From assembly GCF_029892155.1 (NCBI RefSeq), contig NZ_JARZAG010000012.1:1-64000 (forward strand): a DNA stretch of 64,000 bases, given 5' to 3'. The notes beneath the pieces are model-generated. The model saw nothing but the letters and a program-made list of their open reading frames with translations, ran no database searches and was not told where the DNA came from. This document shows, one piece after another, positions 42,931-50,678 of this stretch. How positions within the stretch are numbered: position 1 is the stretch's first letter; the number at the start of each line of letters is the position of its first letter. Made by a program: the position numbers and the translations under genes. The DNA comes from Kitasatospora sp. GAS204B (GTDB lineage Bacteria; Actinomycetota; Actinomycetes; Streptomycetales; Streptomycetaceae).

Positions 42931-44439
42931 CTACTGACTCGCCTTCAAGAGAGCGTCCAGGACGGCCACGGGCGAGCGGGGAGACATCCGCCGACGCGCT
43001 TCAAGCGCCGCCTCCCAGACCCGCGTCAGACCGTCCAACAACTCCTCGCGCATCTCTTGCGTGACGTGGGAGTAGCGCGCCTGGACGGACCCGTCGAGGT
43101 GGCCCATCCGCTCGTCGGCGAGCACCTTCGGCGTCTTCAGCTCGTCCAGCAGCACCTTCTGAAAGTGGCGCTCGCCGTGCACCGTCATGCCCTTGGCGAT
43201 CGGCAGCCAGCACGTCTCGGCCCGCGCCGCCGCACCGCGCCCACGGGCCGGCACCCCCGGAAACGGCTCGGCCAACAGCGGCACTGGGTGTGCCTCGTTG
43301 GCACCACGCTTCGGGTACATCCCAGTGACCGCCGGCTGGAACAGCCAGGTGCCGAATCCGGAGCGCCGCCAGTGCGCCGCCCGCTCCCCCGACGCCGCAT
43401 TGCGCACGTACCCGAGGTCAGCGATCGCCTTCTCGACCCGGGCACGGGTGTCCTCGGCCACCGCGCCCGGCCGGTTCAGCACGTTCGACACCGTGCCGGT
43501 CGAGACACCGGCCCGGCGCGCGACGTCGACCAGCTTGGCCCCGGGCCGCTGTGCCGCCCCGTTGGCGGCGCCGTGCCCGGTGAACACGTAGGTCAGCCCG
43601 TGGCAGGAGCAGGGCTGCGGCTGGGTCCGGGCGATGTGGCCGGTGACCAGGCTGGTGATGAACGGCGGAGAGTCGATGGTCCGGTAGGAGTCGTCCTTGG
43701 GTGGGCAGCGGTGCAGTTCCCCAGTGTCCAGCTCGTAGAGCTGCCATTCCACCCTGATGTTCGTGGGGCGGACATACCGCGTCTCCAGTCCGACCAGTTC
43801 GCCCCACCGCACCCCTTGGTAGCCCTTGGCCGTCACGCCGACGAACTCGTCATCCCGGCCGGACAGCAGCGCAGCCCGCTCGGCGATGAGCAGCAGTCCC
43901 AGTGCGGTGGTCACCACCTTCTCGGGGCCGCGGTTGCGCGCGCGGCCGGCGCGTCGACCCCGCCCCCTGCGCCGGGCGGCGGGATTCGAATCGCGCAGGC
44001 CGTCGTCGACCGCGTCGCCAAGGATCAGGTGCAGGGTGCTGCGCCAGGTCTTGATGCTGCTCACCGCATAGCCGCGCTCGCGCTCTGCCTTGGCCCATGC
44101 CTCGATCAGAGCCCGGGTGATCTCCACGACGGGGAGCGACTCGAAGTCGGGGAGCAGGTGCTCTTCGATGTGGCGCTTGTAGTTCTGCATGGTCGAGGCA
44201 GCGAGGTCCTGGTCCGCGTACCACTTGTTGGCGAACTCCCCGAAGGTGATCCGGTCGGCTGGCGGCTTCTTGCTTCCGGCCAGCAGCTTCGCTTCTTCGG
44301 CGTCCGCTGCCTTCTTCGCAGCGGGCTTGGTGCGGAAGCGGATGGCCTCGCCGTCAGCGTCGCGGACCGTGGCGTACTTGCCGGGCGCGATCTTGTAACG
44401 GCCACGCCAGTAGCTGCCGAGATTCTCTGCATAACCCAA
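42931..44439 (-). CDS. int: AICE tyrosine recombinase (integrase) with inserted LacI-type HTH
   Basis: 502 residues from the TTG at 44439, with AAGGAG six bases upstream; an upstream GTG at 44490 is unlikely, since relatives start at GYAENLGSYWRGRYK. The N-terminal arm-binding and core-binding parts end near residue 150. The catalytic domain has Arg211 (GVRWGELVGL), then His421-x-x-Arg424 (VHGERHFQ), His447 (RMGHLDG) and Tyr456 (ARYSHVT). Between them, about residues 302-349, is a full LacI-family HTH (AKLVDVARRAGVSTGTVSNV and LNRPGAVAEDTRARVEKAI). The recombinase looks active; the insert may add DNA specificity or autoregulation. Confidence 0.92.
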   Translation of the reverse strand: MGYAENLGSYWRGRYKIAPGKYATVRDADGEAIRFRTKPAAKKAADAEEAKLLAGSKKPPADRITFGEFANKWYADQDLAASTMQNYKRHIEEHLLPDFESLPVVEITRALIEAWAKAERERGYAVSSIKTWRSTLHLILGDAVDDGLRDSNPAARRRGRGRRAGRARNRGPEKVVTTALGLLLIAERAALLSGRDDEFVGVTAKGYQGVRWGELVGLETRYVRPTNIRVEWQLYELDTGELHRCPPKDDSYRTIDSPPFITSLVTGHIARTQPQPCSCHGLTYVFTGHGAANGAAQRPGAKLVDVARRAGVSTGTVSNVLNRPGAVAEDTRARVEKAIADLGYVRNAASGERAAHWRRSGFGTWLFQPAVTGMYPKRGANEAHPVPLLAEPFPGVPARGRGAAARAETCWLPIAKGMTVHGERHFQKVLLDELKTPKVLADERMGHLDGSVQARYSHVTQEMREELLDGLTRVWEAALEARRRMSPRSPVAVLDALLKASQ

Positions 44440-44495
44440 CGTGCTCTCCTTTTCAGCAGGCGTGCCCCCGGCCGGACGACCGGGCGGCACGTAGA

Positions 44496-44867
44496 TCAGG
44501 CCGCACTGGCCCCGAGCTGGTTGCGCTGTGCCCTACGCGGCACCCGCGCCTTGAGGGTGGTGACCGGCGCCGCGATCAACGGCCCCTGGCGACGCGGCGC
44601 CGTCGGCGCCGGGGCGGCCTCTTCGCTTACGCCGGTCGGGCGGCTCTGGAAGAGGCGGAAGATCTCGGCGACCTGCTCGGCGGTGAAGCGGTAGGCGCGG
44701 CCCGGCTTCGTGTACGGGATTCGCCCTTTCCTGGCCTGCTCCTTCACCCACCACTCCGACATGCCGAGCGCCTCGGCAACGTCGGACGGCAGGAAGAGAG
44801 TGGGCAACGTGCCCCGGTCGCCGACCTTGGGGTTGGCCGTGACGGCGGTGACACTGTGACGGCTCAA
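44496..44867 (-). CDS. xis: Excisionase / MerR-like HTH protein
   Basis: 123 residues from the TTG at 44867, preceded by GGAGGAA. The DNA-binding part is LFLPSDVAEALGMSEWWVKEQARKGRIP then KPGRAYRFTAEQVAEI, the winged helix typical of AICE excisionases placed just upstream of int. The C-terminal ~50 residues are a basic, Ala/Pro-rich tail. It should bind near attP and direct excision. Its promoter region contains the large GTCAGG palindrome at 44936-45106. Confidence 0.85.
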   Translation of the reverse strand: MSRHSVTAVTANPKVGDRGTLPTLFLPSDVAEALGMSEWWVKEQARKGRIPYTKPGRAYRFTAEQVAEIFRLFQSRPTGVSEEAAPAPTAPRRQGPLIAAPVTTLKARVPRRAQRNQLGASAA

Positions 44868-44935
44868 ATCGTTCCTCCGGTAGGTGGTGGAGCAGCTCGC
44901 CGGTGGGGGGCTGACGGCGCTGGGTGCCCGAGAGC

Positions 44936-45106
44936 GTCAGGGGTGTCAGGCGAAAGCACTGACCAGTTCGATTCGCTCCTGGCGGGCTGTCAGGGCCAGT
45001 CAGGGGTGTCAGGATTTCGCGGGATTCTCCCGACAGGCCTGACGTCTCCTGACGATCGGACAGGGATCGTTCTCACAGGTCGGGGTTTTGCCCTGACAGT
45101 CCTGAC
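44936..45106. repeat. Large imperfect palindrome with ten GTCAGG/CCTGAC boxes; candidate origin or operator
   Basis: GTCAGG occurs at 44936, 44945, 44989, 44999 and 45008, and CCTGAC at 45038, 45048, 45092 and 45101, with a one-mismatch copy (CCCGAC) at 45029. Each left box pairs with a right box at exactly equal distance from base 45021. Neighbouring boxes are 9-10 bases apart, about one helical turn. The arms (~85 bases) match at 51 of the first 80 positions by hand count. The array covers the gap between the rep stop and the xis promoter. Its likely uses are initiator iterons or an operator for xis-int. Confidence 0.8.
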
Positions 45107-47094
45107 TACTGGCCGGTGGGCCCGTCCGCGGATCGGTGGAGGGACGGGTGGACACGGTAGGTGACGGCAGCTTGGCGGCCGCGCTGGCCGGTGGCAGGGG
45201 CCCGGACGGCGCGGAGGTAGCCGTGCTGTTCGAGCAGGTTCAGGGCTGTTTCGACGTCGGCGACCTTCTTGAAGCGGCGGGAGGACGCGACGGCGTCGTA
45301 CGCCTTGATGTGGTGCCGGTGGCTGCCGTCCAGCTTCGGGCGGCCGAGCCAATCAAGGATGAGCTGAGCCGCATCGCTGGCGGGATCCGCGTCGATCAGG
45401 TCGAAGACCGCGAGAGTGTGCGCCGTGTAGTACGCGGCGATCTCGGCAGCGCGCTCGACCACACAGGCAGCCACGGGCTTTCCCCAGCCGTTGGTGAGGT
45501 GCTCGGCGAGGTGAAGCAGGCCGGCGATGCGCACTGTGTGGCCGACAAGCTTGCCAGCCCAGTCACGCAGGTGGGAGAGAGGCTGCTCCGGGCGAAGTTG
45601 GATCTCAAGCTGGCCCTGGAGCTTCTCCACCGCGAGATCGGCAGCCGCGTCGAGCGGGACAGTGACGGGCTGCGGCAGGTCGACCAGCGTGCGGATCAGG
45701 CTCGTCAGTCGCGTCTCGTAGGTGCGGGTGACCGGATCGGGGACGGGGTCGGTGCGGATCTTGCGGTAGCCAAGGTTCGAGGGCGGCAAGGAGTAGAGGA
45801 AGCGGGCGAGCAGACCCCGATCGCGGGCGCCGGGAGTCGCACCGAGCTCCTGCAGGACGGCGGGCTGCGGCGTGACGCCGATAGTCAGCGCCGGCTTGTC
45901 GACGGTGGGCTGTTCGCGGCTGATGCGGTCGGTCTGCAGGCGCTCGCCCTTGTGTGCCTGCAGGAAGACGCCCAGGTTCGGCTTGGCGGTGTACCTGCCG
46001 GCGATGATGTCGAACAGGTCCCCTTCGGGTGACAGGGCCGCCAGGCAGCGGTGGATAGCGAGTTGGTGCGCGAGCGGTTCCGGCGTGATGTCGCCGGAGA
46101 CGGTCAGCCGCGGAGTGGGCGGAACCTGGATCTGCTCGGCGAGCATCCGGGCGCCGGCTACTTCGGCGATCAGCTGGGTCCGGTTGACCTTGTCCGGTGC
46201 CTTACGGGCCTTCCCTATCAGCGCCTCAACCTCGGCCTCGGCAGCGTCCTTGGCGGCCTGTGCCTCGATGATCCGAGCACGGGACTCCGTGCGGAACTCG
46301 TCCTCGACCCGGTAGATCGGGGCGGTCATCGCGGCAAAGACGTCGGACTTGCGGCTGGCAGGCGGCATTGCGCACACAAGGTAGAGGTTCGTCTGCTCGC
46401 TCCATCCGGGGCGGATCTGCACGTGCACCCGCCCGCCTGCGGCCGTGGCCAGGGCGGCAAGCGCCATGGTCGCGGCCATGTCGGGCGGTGTCTGAGTGAA
46501 CTCCGCGACCGCCGAGACCTGCTTGCGTACCCAGGTGGGCAGGGCATGGACCGGGAAGGTGGGCAAGGGGGCGTGCGCGCCGAGCGGCACCGGAGGCGGC
46601 CATTCCTCGGCCTCTGCGAGCGCCTGGAGCGTATCCAGAGCGGCTGTGCGGATGCTGTCCATGTCGGCTGCCTCGCTGGCGAGGTGCGCGATCCGTCCGG
46701 CGCCCGCTGCGATCCGGCGCCGGCGGGCGGCCGCCTGGACCAATTCGGCGTAGTACCCGCCTGAAGCGGCGGTCGGCGTGGCGGTGAGGCAGGCGTGAAG
46801 GTAGCCGGGGCCGCCGACGCGGTTGAGGTCGCCGCTCGCTCGGAGCGCGTCCGTCAGCAGGATCGGGTCAACGGGTCGGTCGGAGGCGGCCATCGAGGTG
46901 ATGGCGCGCCAGATGGTTTCGTGTGCCGGACGGTAGAACACGGCCGGGTCACCGCCCAGCGCCTCCGTCAGCGCGGGAATGGTGGTCGGCGCGAGCAGGG
47001 CCGCGCCGATGACGGCCTGCTCGGCAGCCAGCACCTCGACAGACTCGGGTGCGGAGGGGATGACGTCGGCCTGTTGGGGCTCGCTGGTGCTCAC
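45106..47094 (-). CDS. AICE replication protein: DnaB N-terminal-like domain joined to DUF3987-like domain
   Basis: About 662 residues from the GTG at 47094 (ATG at 47133 has no ribosome site). Residues ~20-125 resemble the N-terminal domain of the DnaB helicase (AAEQAVIGAALLAP, FYRPAHETIWRAITSM, GGPGYLHACLTATPTAA, AELVQAAARRRRI). From ~180 the protein resembles the DUF3987/YfjI group found in plasmid and phage replication loci, with WVRKQVSAVAEFTQTPPDMAATMALAALA, the degenerate P-loop MPPASRKSDVFAAM and a C-terminal helical part ending in a winged helix. It occupies the place of repSA in pSAM2. A replication role is inferred from position and family. Confidence 0.7.
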   Translation of the reverse strand: MSTSEPQQADVIPSAPESVEVLAAEQAVIGAALLAPTTIPALTEALGGDPAVFYRPAHETIWRAITSMAASDRPVDPILLTDALRASGDLNRVGGPGYLHACLTATPTAASGGYYAELVQAAARRRRIAAGAGRIAHLASEAADMDSIRTAALDTLQALAEAEEWPPPVPLGAHAPLPTFPVHALPTWVRKQVSAVAEFTQTPPDMAATMALAALATAAGGRVHVQIRPGWSEQTNLYLVCAMPPASRKSDVFAAMTAPIYRVEDEFRTESRARIIEAQAAKDAAEAEVEALIGKARKAPDKVNRTQLIAEVAGARMLAEQIQVPPTPRLTVSGDITPEPLAHQLAIHRCLAALSPEGDLFDIIAGRYTAKPNLGVFLQAHKGERLQTDRISREQPTVDKPALTIGVTPQPAVLQELGATPGARDRGLLARFLYSLPPSNLGYRKIRTDPVPDPVTRTYETRLTSLIRTLVDLPQPVTVPLDAAADLAVEKLQGQLEIQLRPEQPLSHLRDWAGKLVGHTVRIAGLLHLAEHLTNGWGKPVAACVVERAAEIAAYYTAHTLAVFDLIDADPASDAAQLILDWLGRPKLDGSHRHHIKAYDAVASSRRFKKVADVETALNLLEQHGYLRAVRAPATGQRGRQAAVTYRVHPSLHRSADGPTGQ

Positions 47095-47220
47095 CGTGCG
47101 TCTCGCTTCGGGAGGAGCGCGGAGCCGGGCCATGGTACGCCCAGACGTCGCGCCGTGGGTGGTTAGGCGGGATGAGGTGTGGCTGCGGGAGCAGATCGGG
47201 CCGGGTCCGGCCTCAAGCGA

Positions 47221-47289
47221 TCAGCTCTTCAGATGTGCAATGGCCTCAACTACCGCCTGCAGCAGCGGGCAGGGGATGATTTGGTGCAT
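47221..47289 (-). CDS. Micro-ORF in the leader of the replication gene
   Basis: A 22-codon frame, ATG at 47289, with a perfect AGGAGG nine bases upstream; it encodes MHQIIPCPLLQAVVEAIAHL plus two residues. It stands between a conserved hairpin leader (47309-47367) and the rep start. The strong ribosome site in a region without other genes makes translation likely. It might be a leader peptide controlling rep or a small amphipathic toxin-like peptide; neither can be shown here. Confidence 0.5.
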   Translation of the reverse strand: MHQIIPCPLLQAVVEAIAHLKS

Positions 47290-47308
47290 GCTTGGAGCAC
47301 CTCCTGAT

Positions 47309-47367
47309 TCCTGGATGGGATGGAGGCCGGGGCAGCGGGCTTCCTGACCCGTCGTCCGCTGCCCCGG
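47309..47367 (-). promoter_or_regulatory. Hairpin leader element, copy A
   Basis: A perfect 12-bp stem CCGGGGCAGCGG (47327-47338) with CCGCTGCCCCGG (47356-47367) and the loop GCTTCCTGACCCGTCGT, preceded on the plus strand by TCCTGGATGGGA. A homologous element lies at 52281-52342, also just upstream of a minus-strand start codon. It may be an attenuator or processing site in two transcripts of the element. Confidence 0.6.
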
Positions 47368-47443
47368 GTTGAGCTGGCGCTGCATCAACCGGCCGTCATA
47401 GCCGGTGAGTCAGACGCTCGCTGTCGCCGAGCTGGCCTGCGAC

Positions 47444-47626
47444 TCAGTGGCCGGCCGTGGTGAGCGTGGTGAGCAGAGCGTGGATGGGGCTGGCCACCAC
47501 GGTCGCGGCGGCGGTGAAGCCCGAGAGCCAGACCACGACGGCGCCGAACAGGCTGACTTGCTTGGCCCAGACCAGGACCACGGTGCTGGCGAAGAAGATC
47601 AGAGCGGTGGAGACGGTGACGGCCAC
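47444..47626 (-). CDS. Small two-helix membrane protein (SpdD/SpdA-like position)
   Basis: 60 residues from the GTG at 47626 (AAGGGA upstream, somewhat distant). Two hydrophobic segments cover almost the whole protein: VSTALIFFASTVVLVW and GAVVVWLSGFTAAATVVA. Small membrane proteins at this place between rep and tra are usual in AICEs, where they are thought to help spread of the element between mycelial compartments. It shares no motif I recognise. The assignment rests on position and topology. Confidence 0.6.
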   Translation of the reverse strand: MAVTVSTALIFFASTVVLVWAKQVSLFGAVVVWLSGFTAAATVVASPIHALLTTLTTAGH

Positions 47627-47653
47627 GGCTGGAATTCCCTTCTTACGGACGAG

Positions 47654-47905
47654 TTAGCGGGCACCGGTCCGGAGACGGACGGCGACGTTGTAGAGGTGGC
47701 GGCCAAGGCGGATGCGCTTGCCGATGCCGTCGCAGCGCCGGCAGTGCTTGCCTCGGCACGGACGTCCTCGGCGGTCGTACTTGAGCTGGAAGCCGAAGCC
47801 TCGGCACCTGCGGCAGTCGCCGAACGGGCTGGCGGCGCAGAGCGCCGCGTAACACACGGTCATGAGGATCAGGACGGGGCTAGCGGCAAGCAGGGTGCTC
47901 AACAC
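47654..47905 (-). CDS. Membrane-anchored small zinc-ribbon-like protein
   Basis: 83 residues from the GTG at 47905 (AGGAGG five bases upstream). An N-terminal helix (LLAASPVLILMTVCYAALCAA) is followed by a cytosolic part with paired cysteine knuckles, CRRCRGFGF and CRRCDGIGKRIR, spaced like half of a DnaJ-type zinc ribbon (CXXCXGXG). It occurs next to tra in this kind of element. Probably a Zn-binding adaptor at the membrane, perhaps part of the transfer machinery; the function is unknown. Confidence 0.72.
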   Translation of the reverse strand: MLSTLLAASPVLILMTVCYAALCAASPFGDCRRCRGFGFQLKYDRRGRPCRGKHCRRCDGIGKRIRLGRHLYNVAVRLRTGAR

Positions 47906-47996
47906 GGGTCCTCCTGAGTGCTTCTGGGCGCTCCCCAGCGGGAGGCGCTAGGCGATAGATCCCTGTTCAGGGCTTATCTGGCGTGCTAGCGGGGGT

Positions 47997-48030
47997 GCTA
48001 GGTCTAGCGGGCTCGGGTGCTAGACCTAGC
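47997..48030. promoter_or_regulatory. CTAG-rich inverted repeat downstream of tra
   Basis: GCTAGGTCTAGC (47997-48008) and GCTAGACCTAGC (48019-48030) are perfect inverted repeats ten bases apart, with more CTAG sites just left of them (47948, 47985). CTAG is rare in GC-rich actinobacterial DNA. The CTAGACCTAG core recurs in the operator region of the GntR gene at 56650. Confidence 0.6.
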
Positions 48031-48041
48031 AGCGGCGGAGT

Positions 48042-50252
48042 TCAGCTCGCGTCCCGCTTCTGATCACGCTCCGCAGCTGCGGCGGAGATGTGTGCGCGGG
48101 TGATGCCGCGCCGGTTGGCGCCCTTGCCGTCCTCGGCGGTCCCCCAGACCTGGCCCGTGCTGATCCCGTGCGGCTTCAGCGCGGCGGCCAACTGGTCGGG
48201 CGCCCAACCGCCGTAGACCTCCGGCCGCAGCTCCGCGAGGCGCGCGACAACGGTCTCCGACCACGCCTTCGCTTCGGAGGCCGGTACCACGGCGAGGATG
48301 TCGGCGAGCAGGTTGTAGGACGGTCCGTCCACCGGCGCGCTGTCGTTACCCGCGGCGTAGCCAGTGAGCAGGCCGGCCCGCTCCCGCACGGCTCGGGCAC
48401 GGGTCCCAATGGCCTCGGCCGTGGGCGCATCGACGTTCACGGCCCGCACGATCCGGGCGTCCGCGCCCTCGCCGACGAAGTACGCGATGCCCTTGTCGGC
48501 CCAGGCGAAGGTGGTGGCCCGGATCCCGTTCCGGTAGGAGCTGGTACCCAGCACCATGTCGTTCTCCAACTGGCCCATGACCTTGAGGCAGAGGCGGACG
48601 GAGGCGTTGGCGCTGATGCCGGTAGGCAGCGACTTGGCGTCGGGGCGCTGGGTGGCGAGCAGCAGGACAATTCCGGTCGCGGGGCCGCGCTTGACCAGGT
48701 CGGTGCAGATCTCTTCCAACTCACCGCCGTACTTCGGGTGTTCGAACCACTTCTGGCACTCGTCCACGCCGATGACGATCGGGTGCAGCCCCAGCGACTT
48801 CTTATCGGCCAGTTCGCTGGTGACCTTGGACTCCGGGCAGATGTCGCGCGGCAGTGAGCGGATCACCTTCGCTCGGCGGCGCAGCTCGGCACGGATCTCG
48901 CGCATGTCGTCCAGTGCGTACTTGATGTCCTCGTCGTCCTCGCCGGCCCGGTGGCGGTGCGAGACCGTCTCGCCGACCGGGTCGAGGTCACCGGTCCCCT
49001 TGAGGTCGTAGGTGTGCAGCTCGGCCCGCGGGTCCAGGGCTGCGATCAGCAGGAGCAGCCGGAGGAGGAAGGTCTTGCCCATCCTGGGGATCGCGCCGAT
49101 GATGCCCGCGATGTACATCAGGGTCAGCTCGACCCACCGCCCGCGCTGGTCGGTGGCGAAGCTCGCGGGCTTGAACAGGTCCACGCTGCCACCGTTGAGC
49201 AGCGGCCAGACTGGCTGCCTCGTCTTGTTCATGTCCTGGTCGCCGACCCAGAGCGCCATCATGCCGGGGTGCTCGCCGGCCATCGGCTCCGGCCAGACGC
49301 AGCCCAGCGGGCGGCGCAGGCCCGACGCGAGCTTGTCCCGCTTGTCCATCACCTCGCCGACCGTGACCCCAGGCGGCAACTGGACGTCGGCCCGCCATCC
49401 AGGCCCGTCGCGGGTGATAGGGGCGGTGAACTCCACCCGGCCGCCTTTGGAGAGGTACTGGGTGATGCCGCTGACGGCCAGCACGGACAGCGCCCGCTCG
49501 ACCATCTCAGAGGTGAGCCGCTGCACCTTCGCCGCGACAACTGCGCGGGAGATCAACGGCTGATCTGCCGGTGCGCCGGCCGTACCCAGGCCGAGCATCG
49601 CAGCCACGACGAGCACCAGCAGCGCCCAGCCGGGGGCGGTCAGCACCAGCAACGGGCCGAACGCGGCGACGGACAGAACGAACAGGGCAGTGAGCCAGCC
49701 TCGCGAGGCAACTCGCCGGTCGCGCTGGCGGGAGAGCTTCAGGTAGAGCTCGGCATCCTCCGTGGCGACGGCGTACGCGCGGATCGGCTCCGCTTCGAGG
49801 TCACGCGTCCAGCGGCGGAACTCCCGCATGGCGCGGGACGCACCACGGGGTGAGCGCGCCACGAGCTTGCCCGCATACGCCGGCAGGCGGACCGCGTGGA
49901 ACGCCACCGAGTGGGCGTAGTGGCCGGCCGTCCAGCGGGCCGCCTCCTGGAACTCGGCCTTGCTCTGCAGCCAGGCCGGAATCACCGGGCGACGCTTCTC
50001 CGTCTGGAGGCGCTGGAGCCAGCCCAGTCCAGCGGGCGCCGGCTTGTCGACCGGTGCGGCGGGCGCCGGCTCGTACACCGAGTCCCCGGCCGGGTTGCTG
50101 TACTGGCCGCCAGCGACGGAGCTGGCGTTCTGCTGGGCTCGTTGAGCCCGCGCCTGGTCGATGTCGACCACGTTGTCGTCACGGTCAGCGTTCAACTCGG
50201 CTTCCAGGCGCGCGAACAGCTCGCGCGAGTCGTCATCCTCGTCGTGGTTCAC
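48042..50252 (-). CDS. tra: FtsK/SpoIIIE-type conjugal translocase Tra
   Basis: 736 residues from the GTG at 50252, with GAGGAAGGA upstream. A cytosolic acidic N-terminus, two membrane helices (about 186-222), then the motor domain: Walker A GAIPRMGKT (386-394) and Walker B IVIGVDECQKW (Asp498, Glu499), plus LLLATQRPDAKSLPTGISANASVRLCL. The C-terminal ~90 residues form a winged-helix-like part. Such TraB-like proteins move double-stranded DNA between hyphae without relaxase, which is the hallmark of AICE transfer. It is the largest gene of the transfer operon. Confidence 0.93.
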   Translation of the reverse strand: MNHDEDDDSRELFARLEAELNADRDDNVVDIDQARAQRAQQNASSVAGGQYSNPAGDSVYEPAPAAPVDKPAPAGLGWLQRLQTEKRRPVIPAWLQSKAEFQEAARWTAGHYAHSVAFHAVRLPAYAGKLVARSPRGASRAMREFRRWTRDLEAEPIRAYAVATEDAELYLKLSRQRDRRVASRGWLTALFVLSVAAFGPLLVLTAPGWALLVLVVAAMLGLGTAGAPADQPLISRAVVAAKVQRLTSEMVERALSVLAVSGITQYLSKGGRVEFTAPITRDGPGWRADVQLPPGVTVGEVMDKRDKLASGLRRPLGCVWPEPMAGEHPGMMALWVGDQDMNKTRQPVWPLLNGGSVDLFKPASFATDQRGRWVELTLMYIAGIIGAIPRMGKTFLLRLLLLIAALDPRAELHTYDLKGTGDLDPVGETVSHRHRAGEDDEDIKYALDDMREIRAELRRRAKVIRSLPRDICPESKVTSELADKKSLGLHPIVIGVDECQKWFEHPKYGGELEEICTDLVKRGPATGIVLLLATQRPDAKSLPTGISANASVRLCLKVMGQLENDMVLGTSSYRNGIRATTFAWADKGIAYFVGEGADARIVRAVNVDAPTAEAIGTRARAVRERAGLLTGYAAGNDSAPVDGPSYNLLADILAVVPASEAKAWSETVVARLAELRPEVYGGWAPDQLAAALKPHGISTGQVWGTAEDGKGANRRGITRAHISAAAAERDQKRDAS

Positions 50253-50342
50253 TGAGGTCCTTCCTCACATCGATGGGTGAAGGAGCCCGGGACGCGCTCT
50301 GTGCTGGCAGGCCGGTCGCGTCCCGGGTGGTCTGGCGGTGGC

Positions 50343-50645
50343 TCAGCGGAGCTGCACTGCACCGGCGTCGGCGGACGACGTGCTGTCCGTGGCGGCGGTG
50401 GGCACCTCACGAGAGCAGGACGCGGCAGCGCACTCGCGGGCCAGCACCAGGAACTCGCTGGCCGCATCGGCCAGCGCCTCGGCAAAGGCAACGAGGGTGG
50501 CCGGGCCTTGGAACGTCACGCTCGGGCCGAAGAGGGTGAGGAGGTGCCCCTTGCTCTCCAACCGGAGAAAGGGCTCGCCGTCGCTCTGCCGCGCGCTGAT
50601 GACCGTGGTCTGCGCGGTCACGTGCAGGAAGGTCGTACTGCTCAT
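50343..50645 (-). CDS. Hypothetical small AICE protein
   Basis: 100 residues from the ATG at 50645 (GGAGG eight bases upstream). The first half is beta-rich (FLHVTAQTTVISARQSDGEPFLRLESKG and LTLFGPSVTFQGP), then a helix (TLVAFAEALADAASEFLVLARECA) and a disordered Ser/Ala/Thr tail. No membrane helix. I do not recognise a family. It lies between tra and the DUF2637 gene in one operon and so probably serves transfer or its control. Confidence 0.7.
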   Translation of the reverse strand: MSSTTFLHVTAQTTVISARQSDGEPFLRLESKGHLLTLFGPSVTFQGPATLVAFAEALADAASEFLVLARECAAASCSREVPTAATDSTSSADAGAVQLR

Positions 50646-50678
50646 AGCGCTATACCTCCAGTGCTGAGGTCGACTCAG

